From positions 39,426-103,425 of the forward strand of contig JAFUYM010000009.1 of NCBI GenBank assembly GCA_017470525.1: 64,000 nt of DNA. Reading direction: 5' to 3'. The number at the start of each line of letters is the position of its first letter. Positions within the stretch are counted from its first letter, which is position 1. Below are positions 1 to 10,441 of this stretch, piece after piece. A program made the position numbers and the translations under genes. Below the pieces are notes generated by a model. The model did not search any database. It worked only from the letters and a program-made list of their open reading frames with translations, and was not told the origin of the DNA. Source of the DNA: Bacteroidaceae bacterium (GTDB lineage Bacteria; Bacteroidota; Bacteroidia; Bacteroidales; Bacteroidaceae).

Positions 1-2
1 CC

Positions 3-3000
3 GATGCCAGCGACCCCTACTGGACCCCCATCTCGATGGAGATACCCTTCCAGCAAGGCGTGAAAGACTATACTTATAATGACGTGACCTTGATGAATCA
101 GTATCAAGGCAAGCCCGTCGCCTACCGCATCCGCCGCTCCTCCACCAACATGTGGTCGTGGGGAGTCGGTTCTGGCTACCAGCTATATCAGTCGCCATCA
201 GTGTTTGTCCTTCCTCAGATAGAGAATGCCACCGTGCAGCGTAACGGGGCATGGAGCGACGAATCGCATCCTGTGAAGTTCAACTTCAACTTTGGAACCA
301 GCTGCGACTCCCAAGGTCGTCGTCCCATTTACAACAAGCAAGATTGGGAAGACTTTATTGCTGTCCACAAAACCCAGGACGACCAAGCCGCCAACTGCGT
401 GTTTGTGTTGTCCAGCGAGGACGACTGGAAGTATTTTGACCAAAGAATCCGTGAAAACTCCAGGCTCAGTGCCGTTCTAACCTGCGATTTGGAAGTCGGC
501 ACCCTCCTCTCCAACACCTTTAGCGGCACCTTCAACGGTCTGGGCCATACGCTGACATTCAACTATAACAATAGCGGCGACTATTTGGCACCGTTCAGGC
601 ATGTGGCCAATGGCACCATCCGCAACCTGACAGTCACCGGCACGCTGAAGTCCCTTTCCTCATTTGCCGGCGGCATCATCGGACAGGTCGCATCCAACCA
701 ATCTGCCACCATCGAGAACTGTCGGGTGTTTTCCACCATCAGCCTCAGCAAGAGTGGCGATACCAGCAGTGGCGGCTTTGTCGGCATCGTGGAGAGGGGC
801 GCTTCGGCCTCTTTCAAGAACTGCACGTTCCATGGAAAGTTGGAGGGCAACCAATCCAACAACAACGGTGGTTTTGTGGGTGTTGCCTTGGCAGACACGA
901 AAATCAGTTTCGAAGGCTGTCTGTTCGACCCCGAAACCTTGCCCTGCGACATGACCAACTGCCGCACTTTTGTGCGGGCTGACAAGACTGCCACCGTCAC
1001 CTTCGACGACAAGTGCTACTACACCCGCAACTACTGTGCGTACACCGTGGGCGATGAGTCTTATTTCGTCATCAACAACGAAACTGACTGGGACGTGTTC
1101 GTCGAGTCGGTGAACCAGGCTGGTGGCAACAAGGTGAATGCCATCTTGGGAGCCGACATCAGCGTGAGCAAGATGGTTGCTCAAAACACTTTCTATTTCG
1201 GCACCTTCAACGGAAATGGACACATACTGAACGTCAGCATCAAGTCCGCTGACGAAAGTGCGGCGCCTTTCCGATTTGTGGGTGACGCCACCATCAAGAA
1301 CCTGCGCGTCAGAGGCAGGGTGGAGGGTGGCATCCATTCTGCCGGTCTCATTGGAAGCACGAAGGATGATTCCTACAAACGTGAAGTCTATATCAGCAAC
1401 GTGCAGGTGTCGGTTGATGTCGTCACCAACAGCACTCATGCAGGCGGTTTCGTGGGGCATGGCCATAAGTCCAATTTCCACATCAACAACTGTCTGTTCG
1501 ACGGCACGGTGACATCCACCGCCTCGAAAGGTGAGTATGTGGGTGCGTTCATCGGCTGGGAAAGTGGTGGAAACAGCAATGCTATCACCAACTGCTTGGA
1601 GAATGGCAACTATACTAATTTCGCCCATGCGGGCATGAACTATAGCTATAATGGAGGGAATATCATCTGTTATGGCAACAATGGCAACAACAACAAAAAC
1701 AACTACACCTACCATAACTGGGGCGAAGTGGGCAGCGGCTACAACAATGCAGGAGAGATTTCACTTCTTCAGACCAAGTTAGGCTCGGAATGGAAGGTAG
1801 CAGAGACCCCCTTCCCGAAGACCACCACCGTTGCGGAGCTGTTCCCTGCCTCTGTCCTGCAAGGCAAGAGTGCTGCAGACATGAGCGTGGCTGACCTCCT
1901 CACTGTGTATGGCGACGGTTGGAAGGAGTTCGGCAACAGCGTGGCACCTGTCATCAACGAGGTGAACGACTACTCTGGTGTCGCCGTTTGGGATCCTCGC
2001 GCCCAACTCCAGCTGCGTGTCAACATGAAGGGTGAAAATGGCGTAACATCTGAAATCGTTGACCTCTCGGACAACGAGGATGCACTCAATAAGAACGAGT
2101 TCACCTACGACCTAACCCACAAGTGTGTGGAATATGACTTCGACCTCATCATCCGCCGCAACAGGTCGACGATGAATATTTTCGGTACAGCGAAAGACGG
2201 TGTCTATCCCGACACGCTGGTGGTCAAAGTCAGCAAATTGGACGCTGGCGACATGAAGAACTACCGCTTCATGAATCTCGCAGCCATCGACTCGCTCAAG
2301 ACCGAGACACGGCAGAGCAGCGTGGTGCTGAACTGGTGGACCTCAGGCGGCGAGAGCGACTTCTTCCGCTTGTTGCGCCGTGCGCATACCACCGATGCCA
2401 ATGCCGCATGGACTGACACCATTGCCACCAACATCCAGCAAACCTTCTGGGAAGATAAGACCGTGCAGGTGCAGCAAGCCTACGACTACATGGTGGAGAG
2501 CGTGACGCAGTGTGAGGGTGTGCATGTGGTGAAGTCGGAAATCAAAACTGGCGAGTGTGAGCCGACCGCCATGATTTGCGGCTATGTGCGCATGGCCGAC
2601 GGCACCGCCATGGCTGGGGTCGAAGTGGTGATTGAGCCTGAGGATGACATCACCAAATCGCTCAACAACGCGCAATTTAAAGTGAAGACGGACAATGCTG
2701 GCTACTTTGAGCAGAAAGGGCTGAAGTATCGTGGCGAAGGCCGGTTCAAGGTGTATGTCCCCGTGCCGGGCGACGGCAAGGCATTCACGGGTGGCGGCAC
2801 CGTCAAGTTCGACACCGACACAAACGTGTTGACTGGCTACAACTTCTACCAAGACCAGTATGTCGTCTATTCGGGTAACGTTTATTATGCCAACACCAGC
2901 ATCCCTGTGCCAGGCGTGTCGTTCAAGCTCGACGGCAACCTGATGCACGATGGCAGCGGTCATGCGATTGAGACCGACAACCAGGGTTCCTTCGCATTGA

Positions 3001-6000
3001 GCATTCCTCACGGAGCGCACAGTGTGCAGGCGGTGAAGGACGGACACATCTTTGCCGACAAGGGTTTCTTGATGAACCCCGACGATGTGGACGACAAGAC
3101 ACAGTATAATTTCGAAAAGAATGTGGCAAGCATCTACATCTGGGACTCCACCACCGTGGTGCTGCGTGGTCGCGTGGTGGGTGGCGACATCGAGGGCAGC
3201 AAGCCGCTCGGTTCCTCCCTGTCGAAGAACAACCTCGGCGACTCGCTGAAGATTGTGATGCAGCTGGAAGGCGACAACACCTCTTGGCTCATCCGCAATC
3301 CGAAGGACGAAACCGTGAAGTCTGACAGCTATGCCGTTGCGTTCGGTCTGGAAAACGCCAAGGGTGAACGCCCCGACACCACATTCGTGAATGTGACACG
3401 TCACACCCTGACCATCCGTCCCGACAAGCAGACGGGCGAATACGAACTGAAGCTGCATCCTGCCAAATACAAGGTGATAGAAGTATCGGCTCAAGGCTAT
3501 CCCACGCTGTTCCAGCAGGGCAAGGTGGGCGAGACCATCGACTTGGCTTTCAACGTGCAAGGTGACACCTGTGAATACAGCCGCATCTATCATGCCGTGC
3601 CGACGGTGGAGGTGACTCAGTTCAACGCTGGCAACGAACCATACTTTGGCGTGAAGAAGCTGAAGGCCAGCGACAACATCGGCAACGAGGAATGGGTGAA
3701 CCTCTACTACTACGAGTATCTCTATCCTGACGGCGATACCACCCAAGAGCCTATCGACAGCATCGGCCACTATTCCTTCGGTTATCCTGTCTTTATGGCG
3801 GGTTCGCCTTACGGCTGGATGCTACAGGCATGCGAAAAATACTATAAGAATAACAAGACCACCAATGAGCCTGACATCGTGAAGCTGAAGGGCGGCGAGG
3901 TGACCATCAAGAACTATCTGATTGGCACCAACGACAATGACTTGTCGAAGACCATCGAACTGGACGATGAGGGTGGCGCATCCTATATCTTCACGCCTCA
4001 GAACACCACGTTCACTCTGGAGAACGACATGGCACTGAAGAATGTCAGCATCACGCTCAGCTATGATGGCAGCTACTACGACATCAAGCCCTTCGATGGC
4101 CAAATCATGAAGGGATATGTCATGGCAACGGCTCCTAAAGCCGATGGACGCAAAGCCATCGTTTCGGGCACACCCAAACTGTTCGACATCTTGCGTGACC
4201 CTCCTGGCAGCGGCAGTTCGGCCTACATTGAAGAGGGGTCTAAACTCAGCTATGGCTATTCGATGGACGTGGCTGCCACGGTGGGATTCAGCTATAAATC
4301 GACGACAGGCACGGGTGCCGACACCTACCAAGGCACTGTGGCTGCTCCCAGCGGTGCCGGCCAAACGGCTGGTACGCTCACTCACAGCGAAACGACCAAG
4401 AATCTCGACTTCAAGGTGGAAAGCAATTTCGGGTTCTCGTGGGCCTACAACTACAGCATCGACGTGACTGAACGCATCCAGACCAAGACGGGTGGCAAGT
4501 GGATTGGCGGCAAGGCCGACCTCTTCATCGGAACCACAGAGAACATCATCGTGCAGGATGCCATGGCGGTTCGTGTCATTCCCGAAAGTATGTATCAACT
4601 GGTGAAGTTGCACGAAGGCGGCTCGTTTGATGTGAAGCGCGAAGACGGCAGCATTACCAAAGTGGCAGTACCTATAGGCACGACAAAGGTGCTGGCCAAG
4701 GGAACCGACGAAAAAGGCAAGCCCATCTATCTGGTGCGCGACGAAGTGATGCAAGTGTCACCTGCAGTCAAGTCCACCTTCATCCACTCGCAGAACTTCA
4801 TTGAGAATGAACTGCTTCCCGACCTGATGAAGGTTCGCAATGCGCTGCTGCTACCCAAGAATACAACACTCGATGCTGCCAAGAAACTGGCCAACCAGCG
4901 TGGCTATGCCACCTACATCAGCAAGGTGGACGAGAGCAGCGACCGTTTCGGGTTGGACTATACCATGGTGCGTCCAGATGGCGACGAGACCACAGGAGAC
5001 AGCATCAATGCGCTGAATGAGGAAATGGTCACGTGGATTGGGTTCCTGGCCAAGAATGAGCAGGAAAAACTGGCAGTATCGCCCAGCGATTTGGTGAAAC
5101 GCTATGACTTCGATGGTGGTATGTCTTCCATCCAATATAACGAGAGTTTCTCTGCCAGCACCAATTGGTCGCGCTATCTCCGCTATCCAGGGCTGACGGG
5201 ATTGGGCAACATCTTTGAATCGACAGGCTTGCTGGCCTCGTTCGGTCCTCTGAAAACGCTGCTGACCAAACTGGATGAGTTGTTGAAAAGCAAGAATGGG
5301 AGTGTCAACACGCGCACAGTGGAAAAGGATTTTGACGAGGATGGCTATGCGCAGCAATGCGTAATCGACGTTTGGGGTTCGAAGACCACGATTAAATGGG
5401 GACTTATTGCTCAGGCAAATGCGTCAGACAAGTACACATCGTCTGAATCCTATTCGAAGAAGACGGGCTTCACGCTGTCTGCTGCATCGAAATCGAGTCT
5501 GACGGTGGATGTCTACCGCACGGCGGGACGCTACTATTCGCTCGACGAGAACGCCAACGCATTCAGCTCGCTGACGCTCGACATGCTGGACAAGGTGCGT
5601 TATGGGCACCTGACTCCTCCGATGCTCACCTATCTGCCTGACACGGTGAAGGTGTATTCCAACTTTGTGTTCCGCACGGTGGGTGGCGTGACTTGCCAGC
5701 CTTACGAAGGGCAGCGTGTGACGAAGTGGTATCTGCCAGGCACAGAACTCGATGTGGCAACGATTGCCGCTGACAAGCCACGCATCTGGATTGACGAACC
5801 AGTACAGAGCAACGTGCCATTTGACCAACCTGCACGTTTCACCTTGCACATCGCCAACGAGACGGATTATCCTGACAGAGCAACAATGATATTCAGCTAC
5901 TCCCTGCCTGCCGGATGCAACCCGAATGGTGCTCGGATTTGTGTGGATGGCGCACCGCTCACGGGTTCGGGTACGAGCATTGTGCTCTACCCTGCTGTCG

Positions 6001-9000
6001 ATACCAAGACGGGCAAGGTGAACGTGTTCACGAAGGAAATCACCGTGTATCCAAGCGACGACTTCGACTACGAGAACTTGGGTATCAGCTTGATGGATCC
6101 AGAAGACCCATCGCGTGTGTTCACGGCGAACTTCTCCGCCCACTTCATCCCATCGGCGGGCAACGTGACGGTGACCACACCGAGCGACCACTGGGTGGTG
6201 AACACCGAAAGTCCTTACGACGGTAAGCGCAAGGCATGGTATATGCCAGTGCGCATTGAGGGCTTTAACGTGAATGGTCGCGGATTCGACCATGTGGAAC
6301 TGCAATACAAGCTCACGACACAGGGCGAGAAAGACTGGGTGAGCGTCTGCTCATATTATGCGAGCGACTCCTTGCGTGCGAAGGCAAGCGGTGTGACCGA
6401 CACCATTCCATCGAACGGCATCATCGTGGCTTCCTTCTATGGAGAGACTGACCCTGTGGAGCAGTACTACGACCTGCGCGCTGTGGTGTATGCCCGCCAT
6501 GCCGGTGGCTTCTTGACGAGTGCTTCGCCCATCCTGACGGGTATCAAGGACACCAGGTTGCCACGCATGTTTGGCACACCAGAGCCTATCGACGGCATCT
6601 TGGGCATCGGCAAGGACATCAAGATTGCGTTCTCTGAGCCGATTGCCTCCAACTATCTGAGCGAGATTAACAACTTCGAGGTGCTGGGCACTCCTGTGAG
6701 CACCAACGTCTCCACGTCTACCTCGCTGTCCTTCGACGGCAACACCATGGGGTTCACCCAGAGTGAGGTGTACCTGAAGGGGAAGAACTTTACGGTGGAT
6801 GTGATGGTGAACCCAGCGAAAGCCCAAGACGACATGGTGGTAATGTTCCACGGCAACGCAACTGCTTCGTGCATGAAACTCGGCATCACCGCTGACAGGC
6901 ATCTGTCGGCAACCATTAACGGCACCAAGGTGGTGTCGGACAGCATCGTTCCGTTCAACAACCAGCTGCGCCAGATTGCCTACACGGTGAAACAGGGTAC
7001 AGAGAGCATGGAGGTACAATTCTTTGACGGCGGCAAGCTTTTCGGCACGAAGACCATCCCAGGTGTGTATGAGGGCATGTCTGCTCTCTTCTTGGGTATG
7101 GGCGACACACCATCGGAATGCTTCAAGGGCGAAATGCTGGAGTTCCGACTGTGGAACCGTGTGCTGGATGGCGACGAACTGGGCGAAATGGGCGGCAAGT
7201 CGCTGACGGGCTACGAGAGTGGTCTGCTTGACTACTACAAACTGAACGAGGGCGAGGGTGACTTCAGTTACGACAAGGCTTCGGGCAGTCAGGACCTCTG
7301 GCTGTTTGGCCACTCGTGGAAGCGACCTGCCGGCATCTCGATAAAGATGGACGGTAAGGAGGGAGTGCGCCTCGACACGAAACAGCAGTTCAACCGCACG
7401 AAGAACCACGACTACACGCTGGTGTTCTGGTTCCGCACGAAAGACCTCAATGGTACGCTGTTCTCCAACGGTGAGGCAAATCTCGGACAGGACGACCAAC
7501 TCAACATCGGCCTGAAGGATGGGGCTTTGTATGTGCGCTCATCGGGCTTCGAACGTGTGACTGACACCTACGTTTCCAGTGGCGAATGGCACCACTTCGC
7601 CATGACCGTTTCGCGCAGTCGCAATGTGGCGAACGTCTATTTGGATAAGAATATGGTGGAAGCCTTCGTCGCTGACAGTCTGAGCGGCATCGTGGGCGAC
7701 TATCTTGCACTGGGTGCCACCTACAAAAACAAGAACACACCGACGGATGCCTTGACAGGTAACATCGACGAGGTGGGCTTGTTCGAGAGTGTGCTGCCAC
7801 TGAACCTCATCCAAGACTACATGACCCACACACCACTCGGCACGATGAAGTCGCTGATGTTCTACCTCGACTTTGGCCGTTCGGAGCACATGGACAACAA
7901 CGAGATGCGTCTGGAGCCAACGGGCATCAGCATCAAGCGCTACACAGACTCGCAAAACAAGGTGTTGGAACGCCGCGACACGCTGATGGCTGTGATTGAC
8001 GATACCATCGTGGACCGCACCACATACGCGCCAATGAACAGCGATGCGCAGCTGGCAAACCTGAAGTACAGCTACGTGGCAAAGGACAACGAACTGCTCA
8101 TTGACCTCGACGAGCCTGCCTTCACGATTGAAAAGACCAACGTCTACATCACCGTGAAAGAGATTCCTGACTTGCAAGGCAACCTGATGGCAAGTCCTGT
8201 GACGATGAACCTCTACGTGTATCGCAATCCGTTGCGCTGGAGCATCAAGAAAATCTCCGAGACGCTGGACTATGGCGATGGGGCCACTTTCAATGTGGTG
8301 ATCCAGAACCTAAGTGGGCAGAAACAGAACTTTGAGATCAGCAACTTGCCCATCTGGATTACGGCTTCGCAAACCAGCGGCACCATCGACGCATTGGACG
8401 ATCAGATAATCAGTCTGGAGGTGTCGCCTTATATTAATATAGGTACGTATAGCGAGCAGATTTCGCTGGATGGCGACAACGGTATGTCGGAACCATTGCC
8501 TATCAGCCTGAATATACGCGGCGACCAGCCAAACTGGACAGTCAGCGAGGACGTGAAGAAGTACAACCAGAGCATGATGATGGTGGCACGTGTCAAGATT
8601 AGTGGCGTGGTGGCTCATTCAACAGAAGATGTGGTCGCCGTGCTCGATGACAAGCAGCAAGTGCTGGGTGTGGCCAATATCGAGGTGGACAACTCCGCCA
8701 ACGCCAACGAGGCACTGGCCTACCTGACCATCTACGGCTACACGAATGACGACGGCACGAAGCCTCAGCTGAACTTCAAGTTCTTCAAAGCTTCGACGGG
8801 CAAGGTGTACAACCTGATGCCAGAAGACAGCACGGTCTATGTCTTCCAGAGAGATGCCATCATCGGTTCTGCCACAGAGCCTGTCGTTTTGGAAAACGAC
8901 TACGGATACGTGCAGAGAATGCATTTGAACGAAGGCTGGAACTGGGTATCGTTCAGAGTTGAACCCGAAGAAGAGGGAACGACTGTGGGCGAGTTCCTGA

Positions 9001-9950
9001 ACAAGGCAGCGAAATGGGAGCCTGACGACATCATCACATCGGCGAACGGAACCCAGGTGCAGCAGTGGAGCTACCACGAGGTGGAGAACCGACAGAACCA
9101 GAACCAACGTACCTACAAGTGGGATGATGAAGACCAGCCTATCGACATCCACCCGACTTTGATGTACAGAATCTATTCTTCCAGCGAGAAGACCGCTTAC
9201 TTCGAAGGTTATAGAGCATACGATTCCATCACCGTCCATAAGGGCTGGAACCGCATCGCCTACCTCTCCACCATCAACCTGCCAATAGCCCAGGCACTGA
9301 GCGCCTATACCCCACAGGCAAACGTGGGCGATGTCATCAAGTCGCAAGACGCATTTGCCGTGGCAACCCAAACGGGCGACCACCTGACGTGGAAGGGCTC
9401 GCTCCAGTATCTGGAGACTGGCAAGGGCTATATGCTGAGACGTATGGCAGACAGCGAGGTGAGATTCACCTATCCGTCCTACTGGAGTGGCAACCGCTAC
9501 AGCGGCACCGACTCCGAGGCTGCACCTCGCCGCATGACACGTACTGCCACAACGATGAACATCGTGGCAAGCATCGTCGGCGTGGAGACCGAACAGGGCG
9601 ACGTGCTGGTGGTTTACCGTGGTGCAGAACGAATGGCCGAGGCTGTGGCTGACGATGAGCAGAACTTCTACCTGAGCATCGGAAGCGACACGAAGTCTGA
9701 CGAAATGTTGACCTTCGTGCTGGAACGCGGAGACATGGTTGTGGCCACGACCAGCAGCAAGATTGGCTACGAGGAGAACCTTGTGCTCGGTACGCCAGAC
9801 GAACCTACTGCCATCAACTTCACGGCTGTTGACCCAGCTTCGCTGAGCGATGGTAACTGGTACACGGTTTCTGGCATCCAGCTGACCACGATACCGAATA
9901 AGACGGGTGTTTATATTTATAATGGTAAAGTTAAATACATCAAGAAATGA
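3..9950 (+). CDS. Giant multidomain surface protein, 5' end outside the window
   Basis: The frame is open from base 3 with no stop before the first ATG at 36, so the true start lies upstream and at least 3315 residues are visible. Numbering from the ATG at 36: two tandem GLUG-like beta-helix modules of about 200 residues lie at roughly 95-300 and 340-540, each with GGFVG motifs and a GTFNGxGH motif. A CnaB/carboxypeptidase-regulatory-like fold lies near 845 (ICGYVRMADGT). Two LamG/concanavalin-like domains lie near 2220-2420 and 2435-2600, the second with GEWHHFAMTV. A BACON-like Ig domain follows near 2735-2830. The protein ends in a short tail, KTGVYIYNGKVKYIKK, of the type shared by other secreted proteins here. 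It is probably an exported adhesin or glycan-binding protein; no catalytic motif was seen. Its stop overlaps the next start (ATGA), suggesting translational coupling. Confidence 0.85.
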   Translation, partial: DASDPYWTPISMEIPFQQGVKDYTYNDVTLMNQYQGKPVAYRIRRSSTNMWSWGVGSGYQLYQSPSVFVLPQIENATVQRNGAWSDESHPVKFNFNFGTSCDSQGRRPIYNKQDWEDFIAVHKTQDDQAANCVFVLSSEDDWKYFDQRIRENSRLSAVLTCDLEVGTLLSNTFSGTFNGLGHTLTFNYNNSGDYLAPFRHVANGTIRNLTVTGTLKSLSSFAGGIIGQVASNQSATIENCRVFSTISLSKSGDTSSGGFVGIVERGASASFKNCTFHGKLEGNQSNNNGGFVGVALADTKISFEGCLFDPETLPCDMTNCRTFVRADKTATVTFDDKCYYTRNYCAYTVGDESYFVINNETDWDVFVESVNQAGGNKVNAILGADISVSKMVAQNTFYFGTFNGNGHILNVSIKSADESAAPFRFVGDATIKNLRVRGRVEGGIHSAGLIGSTKDDSYKREVYISNVQVSVDVVTNSTHAGGFVGHGHKSNFHINNCLFDGTVTSTASKGEYVGAFIGWESGGNSNAITNCLENGNYTNFAHAGMNYSYNGGNIICYGNNGNNNKNNYTYHNWGEVGSGYNNAGEISLLQTKLGSEWKVAETPFPKTTTVAELFPASVLQGKSAADMSVADLLTVYGDGWKEFGNSVAPVINEVNDYSGVAVWDPRAQLQLRVNMKGENGVTSEIVDLSDNEDALNKNEFTYDLTHKCVEYDFDLIIRRNRSTMNIFGTAKDGVYPDTLVVKVSKLDAGDMKNYRFMNLAAIDSLKTETRQSSVVLNWWTSGGESDFFRLLRRAHTTDANAAWTDTIATNIQQTFWEDKTVQVQQAYDYMVESVTQCEGVHVVKSEIKTGECEPTAMICGYVRMADGTAMAGVEVVIEPEDDITKSLNNAQFKVKTDNAGYFEQKGLKYRGEGRFKVYVPVPGDGKAFTGGGTVKFDTDTNVLTGYNFYQDQYVVYSGNVYYANTSIPVPGVSFKLDGNLMHDGSGHAIETDNQGSFALSIPHGAHSVQAVKDGHIFADKGFLMNPDDVDDKTQYNFEKNVASIYIWDSTTVVLRGRVVGGDIEGSKPLGSSLSKNNLGDSLKIVMQLEGDNTSWLIRNPKDETVKSDSYAVAFGLENAKGERPDTTFVNVTRHTLTIRPDKQTGEYELKLHPAKYKVIEVSAQGYPTLFQQGKVGETIDLAFNVQGDTCEYSRIYHAVPTVEVTQFNAGNEPYFGVKKLKASDNIGNEEWVNLYYYEYLYPDGDTTQEPIDSIGHYSFGYPVFMAGSPYGWMLQACEKYYKNNKTTNEPDIVKLKGGEVTIKNYLIGTNDNDLSKTIELDDEGGASYIFTPQNTTFTLENDMALKNVSITLSYDGSYYDIKPFDGQIMKGYVMATAPKADGRKAIVSGTPKLFDILRDPPGSGSSAYIEEGSKLSYGYSMDVAATVGFSYKSTTGTGADTYQGTVAAPSGAGQTAGTLTHSETTKNLDFKVESNFGFSWAYNYSIDVTERIQTKTGGKWIGGKADLFIGTTENIIVQDAMAVRVIPESMYQLVKLHEGGSFDVKREDGSITKVAVPIGTTKVLAKGTDEKGKPIYLVRDEVMQVSPAVKSTFIHSQNFIENELLPDLMKVRNALLLPKNTTLDAAKKLANQRGYATYISKVDESSDRFGLDYTMVRPDGDETTGDSINALNEEMVTWIGFLAKNEQEKLAVSPSDLVKRYDFDGGMSSIQYNESFSASTNWSRYLRYPGLTGLGNIFESTGLLASFGPLKTLLTKLDELLKSKNGSVNTRTVEKDFDEDGYAQQCVIDVWGSKTTIKWGLIAQANASDKYTSSESYSKKTGFTLSAASKSSLTVDVYRTAGRYYSLDENANAFSSLTLDMLDKVRYGHLTPPMLTYLPDTVKVYSNFVFRTVGGVTCQPYEGQRVTKWYLPGTELDVATIAADKPRIWIDEPVQSNVPFDQPARFTLHIANETDYPDRATMIFSYSLPAGCNPNGARICVDGAPLTGSGTSIVLYPAVDTKTGKVNVFTKEITVYPSDDFDYENLGISLMDPEDPSRVFTANFSAHFIPSAGNVTVTTPSDHWVVNTESPYDGKRKAWYMPVRIEGFNVNGRGFDHVELQYKLTTQGEKDWVSVCSYYASDSLRAKASGVTDTIPSNGIIVASFYGETDPVEQYYDLRAVVYARHAGGFLTSASPILTGIKDTRLPRMFGTPEPIDGILGIGKDIKIAFSEPIASNYLSEINNFEVLGTPVSTNVSTSTSLSFDGNTMGFTQSEVYLKGKNFTVDVMVNPAKAQDDMVVMFHGNATASCMKLGITADRHLSATINGTKVVSDSIVPFNNQLRQIAYTVKQGTESMEVQFFDGGKLFGTKTIPGVYEGMSALFLGMGDTPSECFKGEMLEFRLWNRVLDGDELGEMGGKSLTGYESGLLDYYKLNEGEGDFSYDKASGSQDLWLFGHSWKRPAGISIKMDGKEGVRLDTKQQFNRTKNHDYTLVFWFRTKDLNGTLFSNGEANLGQDDQLNIGLKDGALYVRSSGFERVTDTYVSSGEWHHFAMTVSRSRNVANVYLDKNMVEAFVADSLSGIVGDYLALGATYKNKNTPTDALTGNIDEVGLFESVLPLNLIQDYMTHTPLGTMKSLMFYLDFGRSEHMDNNEMRLEPTGISIKRYTDSQNKVLERRDTLMAVIDDTIVDRTTYAPMNSDAQLANLKYSYVAKDNELLIDLDEPAFTIEKTNVYITVKEIPDLQGNLMASPVTMNLYVYRNPLRWSIKKISETLDYGDGATFNVVIQNLSGQKQNFEISNLPIWITASQTSGTIDALDDQIISLEVSPYINIGTYSEQISLDGDNGMSEPLPISLNIRGDQPNWTVSEDVKKYNQSMMMVARVKISGVVAHSTEDVVAVLDDKQQVLGVANIEVDNSANANEALAYLTIYGYTNDDGTKPQLNFKFFKASTGKVYNLMPEDSTVYVFQRDAIIGSATEPVVLENDYGYVQRMHLNEGWNWVSFRVEPEEEGTTVGEFLNKAAKWEPDDIITSANGTQVQQWSYHEVENRQNQNQRTYKWDDEDQPIDIHPTLMYRIYSSSEKTAYFEGYRAYDSITVHKGWNRIAYLSTINLPIAQALSAYTPQANVGDVIKSQDAFAVATQTGDHLTWKGSLQYLETGKGYMLRRMADSEVRFTYPSYWSGNRYSGTDSEAAPRRMTRTATTMNIVASIVGVETEQGDVLVVYRGAERMAEAVADDEQNFYLSIGSDTKSDEMLTFVLERGDMVVATTSSKIGYEENLVLGTPDEPTAINFTAVDPASLSDGNWYTVSGIQLTTIPNKTGVYIYNGKVKYIKK

Positions 9951-10402
9951 AAAAAGTGATATTCGCAATAGCAGCCCTCGCCCTCGTGGCGTGGGGCTGC
10001 TCAAGCTCTGACGATGACACACCATCGAAACCAGAGAGCTTGCTCGAGGGCACGGACGCTCGCCCCACATGGCAAGTGCCCAACTTCGACGACTATGAAC
10101 AAATCATGACAGTGGTGGTGGTGTTGGAAGACACGTTGCAGAGCTACGCTTCAGTAGCCGACCTGCTCTGTGCCACCATCGAAGGCGAGGTGCGCGGTGT
10201 GGCCACCCCCCAACAGGTGGGTGAGCAGTGGCGGTTTGTCATCACCGTCGCTTCCAACGAGTCGGGAAAAGACATCAGCCTTTCGTACTACTGCGACAAG
10301 CTGCACCACATCTTCACCACCTACTGGGGCAAGTTCGATGCGAACACGAAACCAACGGGTGAGGGCACATTCTATCAACCTACATTTGTAACTCAAGAAT
10401 GA
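9947..10402 (+). CDS. Small lipoprotein of unknown function
   Basis: The product has 151 residues. The N-terminus is a lipoprotein signal peptide: MKK, a hydrophobic stretch, then lipobox VAWGC with the acylated Cys at residue 18, followed by SSSDDD, an acidic segment often seen after the Cys of surface-exposed Bacteroidetes lipoproteins. The ATG overlaps the stop of the giant upstream gene by four bases (ATGA), which decides the start and suggests coupled translation. The mature part is a compact roughly 130-residue domain without a family I recognise. A role as a lipid-anchored partner of the upstream surface protein is inference from the overlap. Confidence 0.8.
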   Translation: MKKVIFAIAALALVAWGCSSSDDDTPSKPESLLEGTDARPTWQVPNFDDYEQIMTVVVVLEDTLQSYASVADLLCATIEGEVRGVATPQQVGEQWRFVITVASNESGKDISLSYYCDKLHHIFTTYWGKFDANTKPTGEGTFYQPTFVTQE

Positions 10403-10441
10403 ACAAGGCAATCAATCAACATCAAACAAATAATTGAAACA

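Noticed and set aside
8619-10070. Long minus-strand ORF (483 codons) and similar ones at 2343-3770 and 6351-7499
   Set aside because: They are antisense shadows of the giant gene, rich in His/Val/Arg from reversed codons, with no signal or domain.
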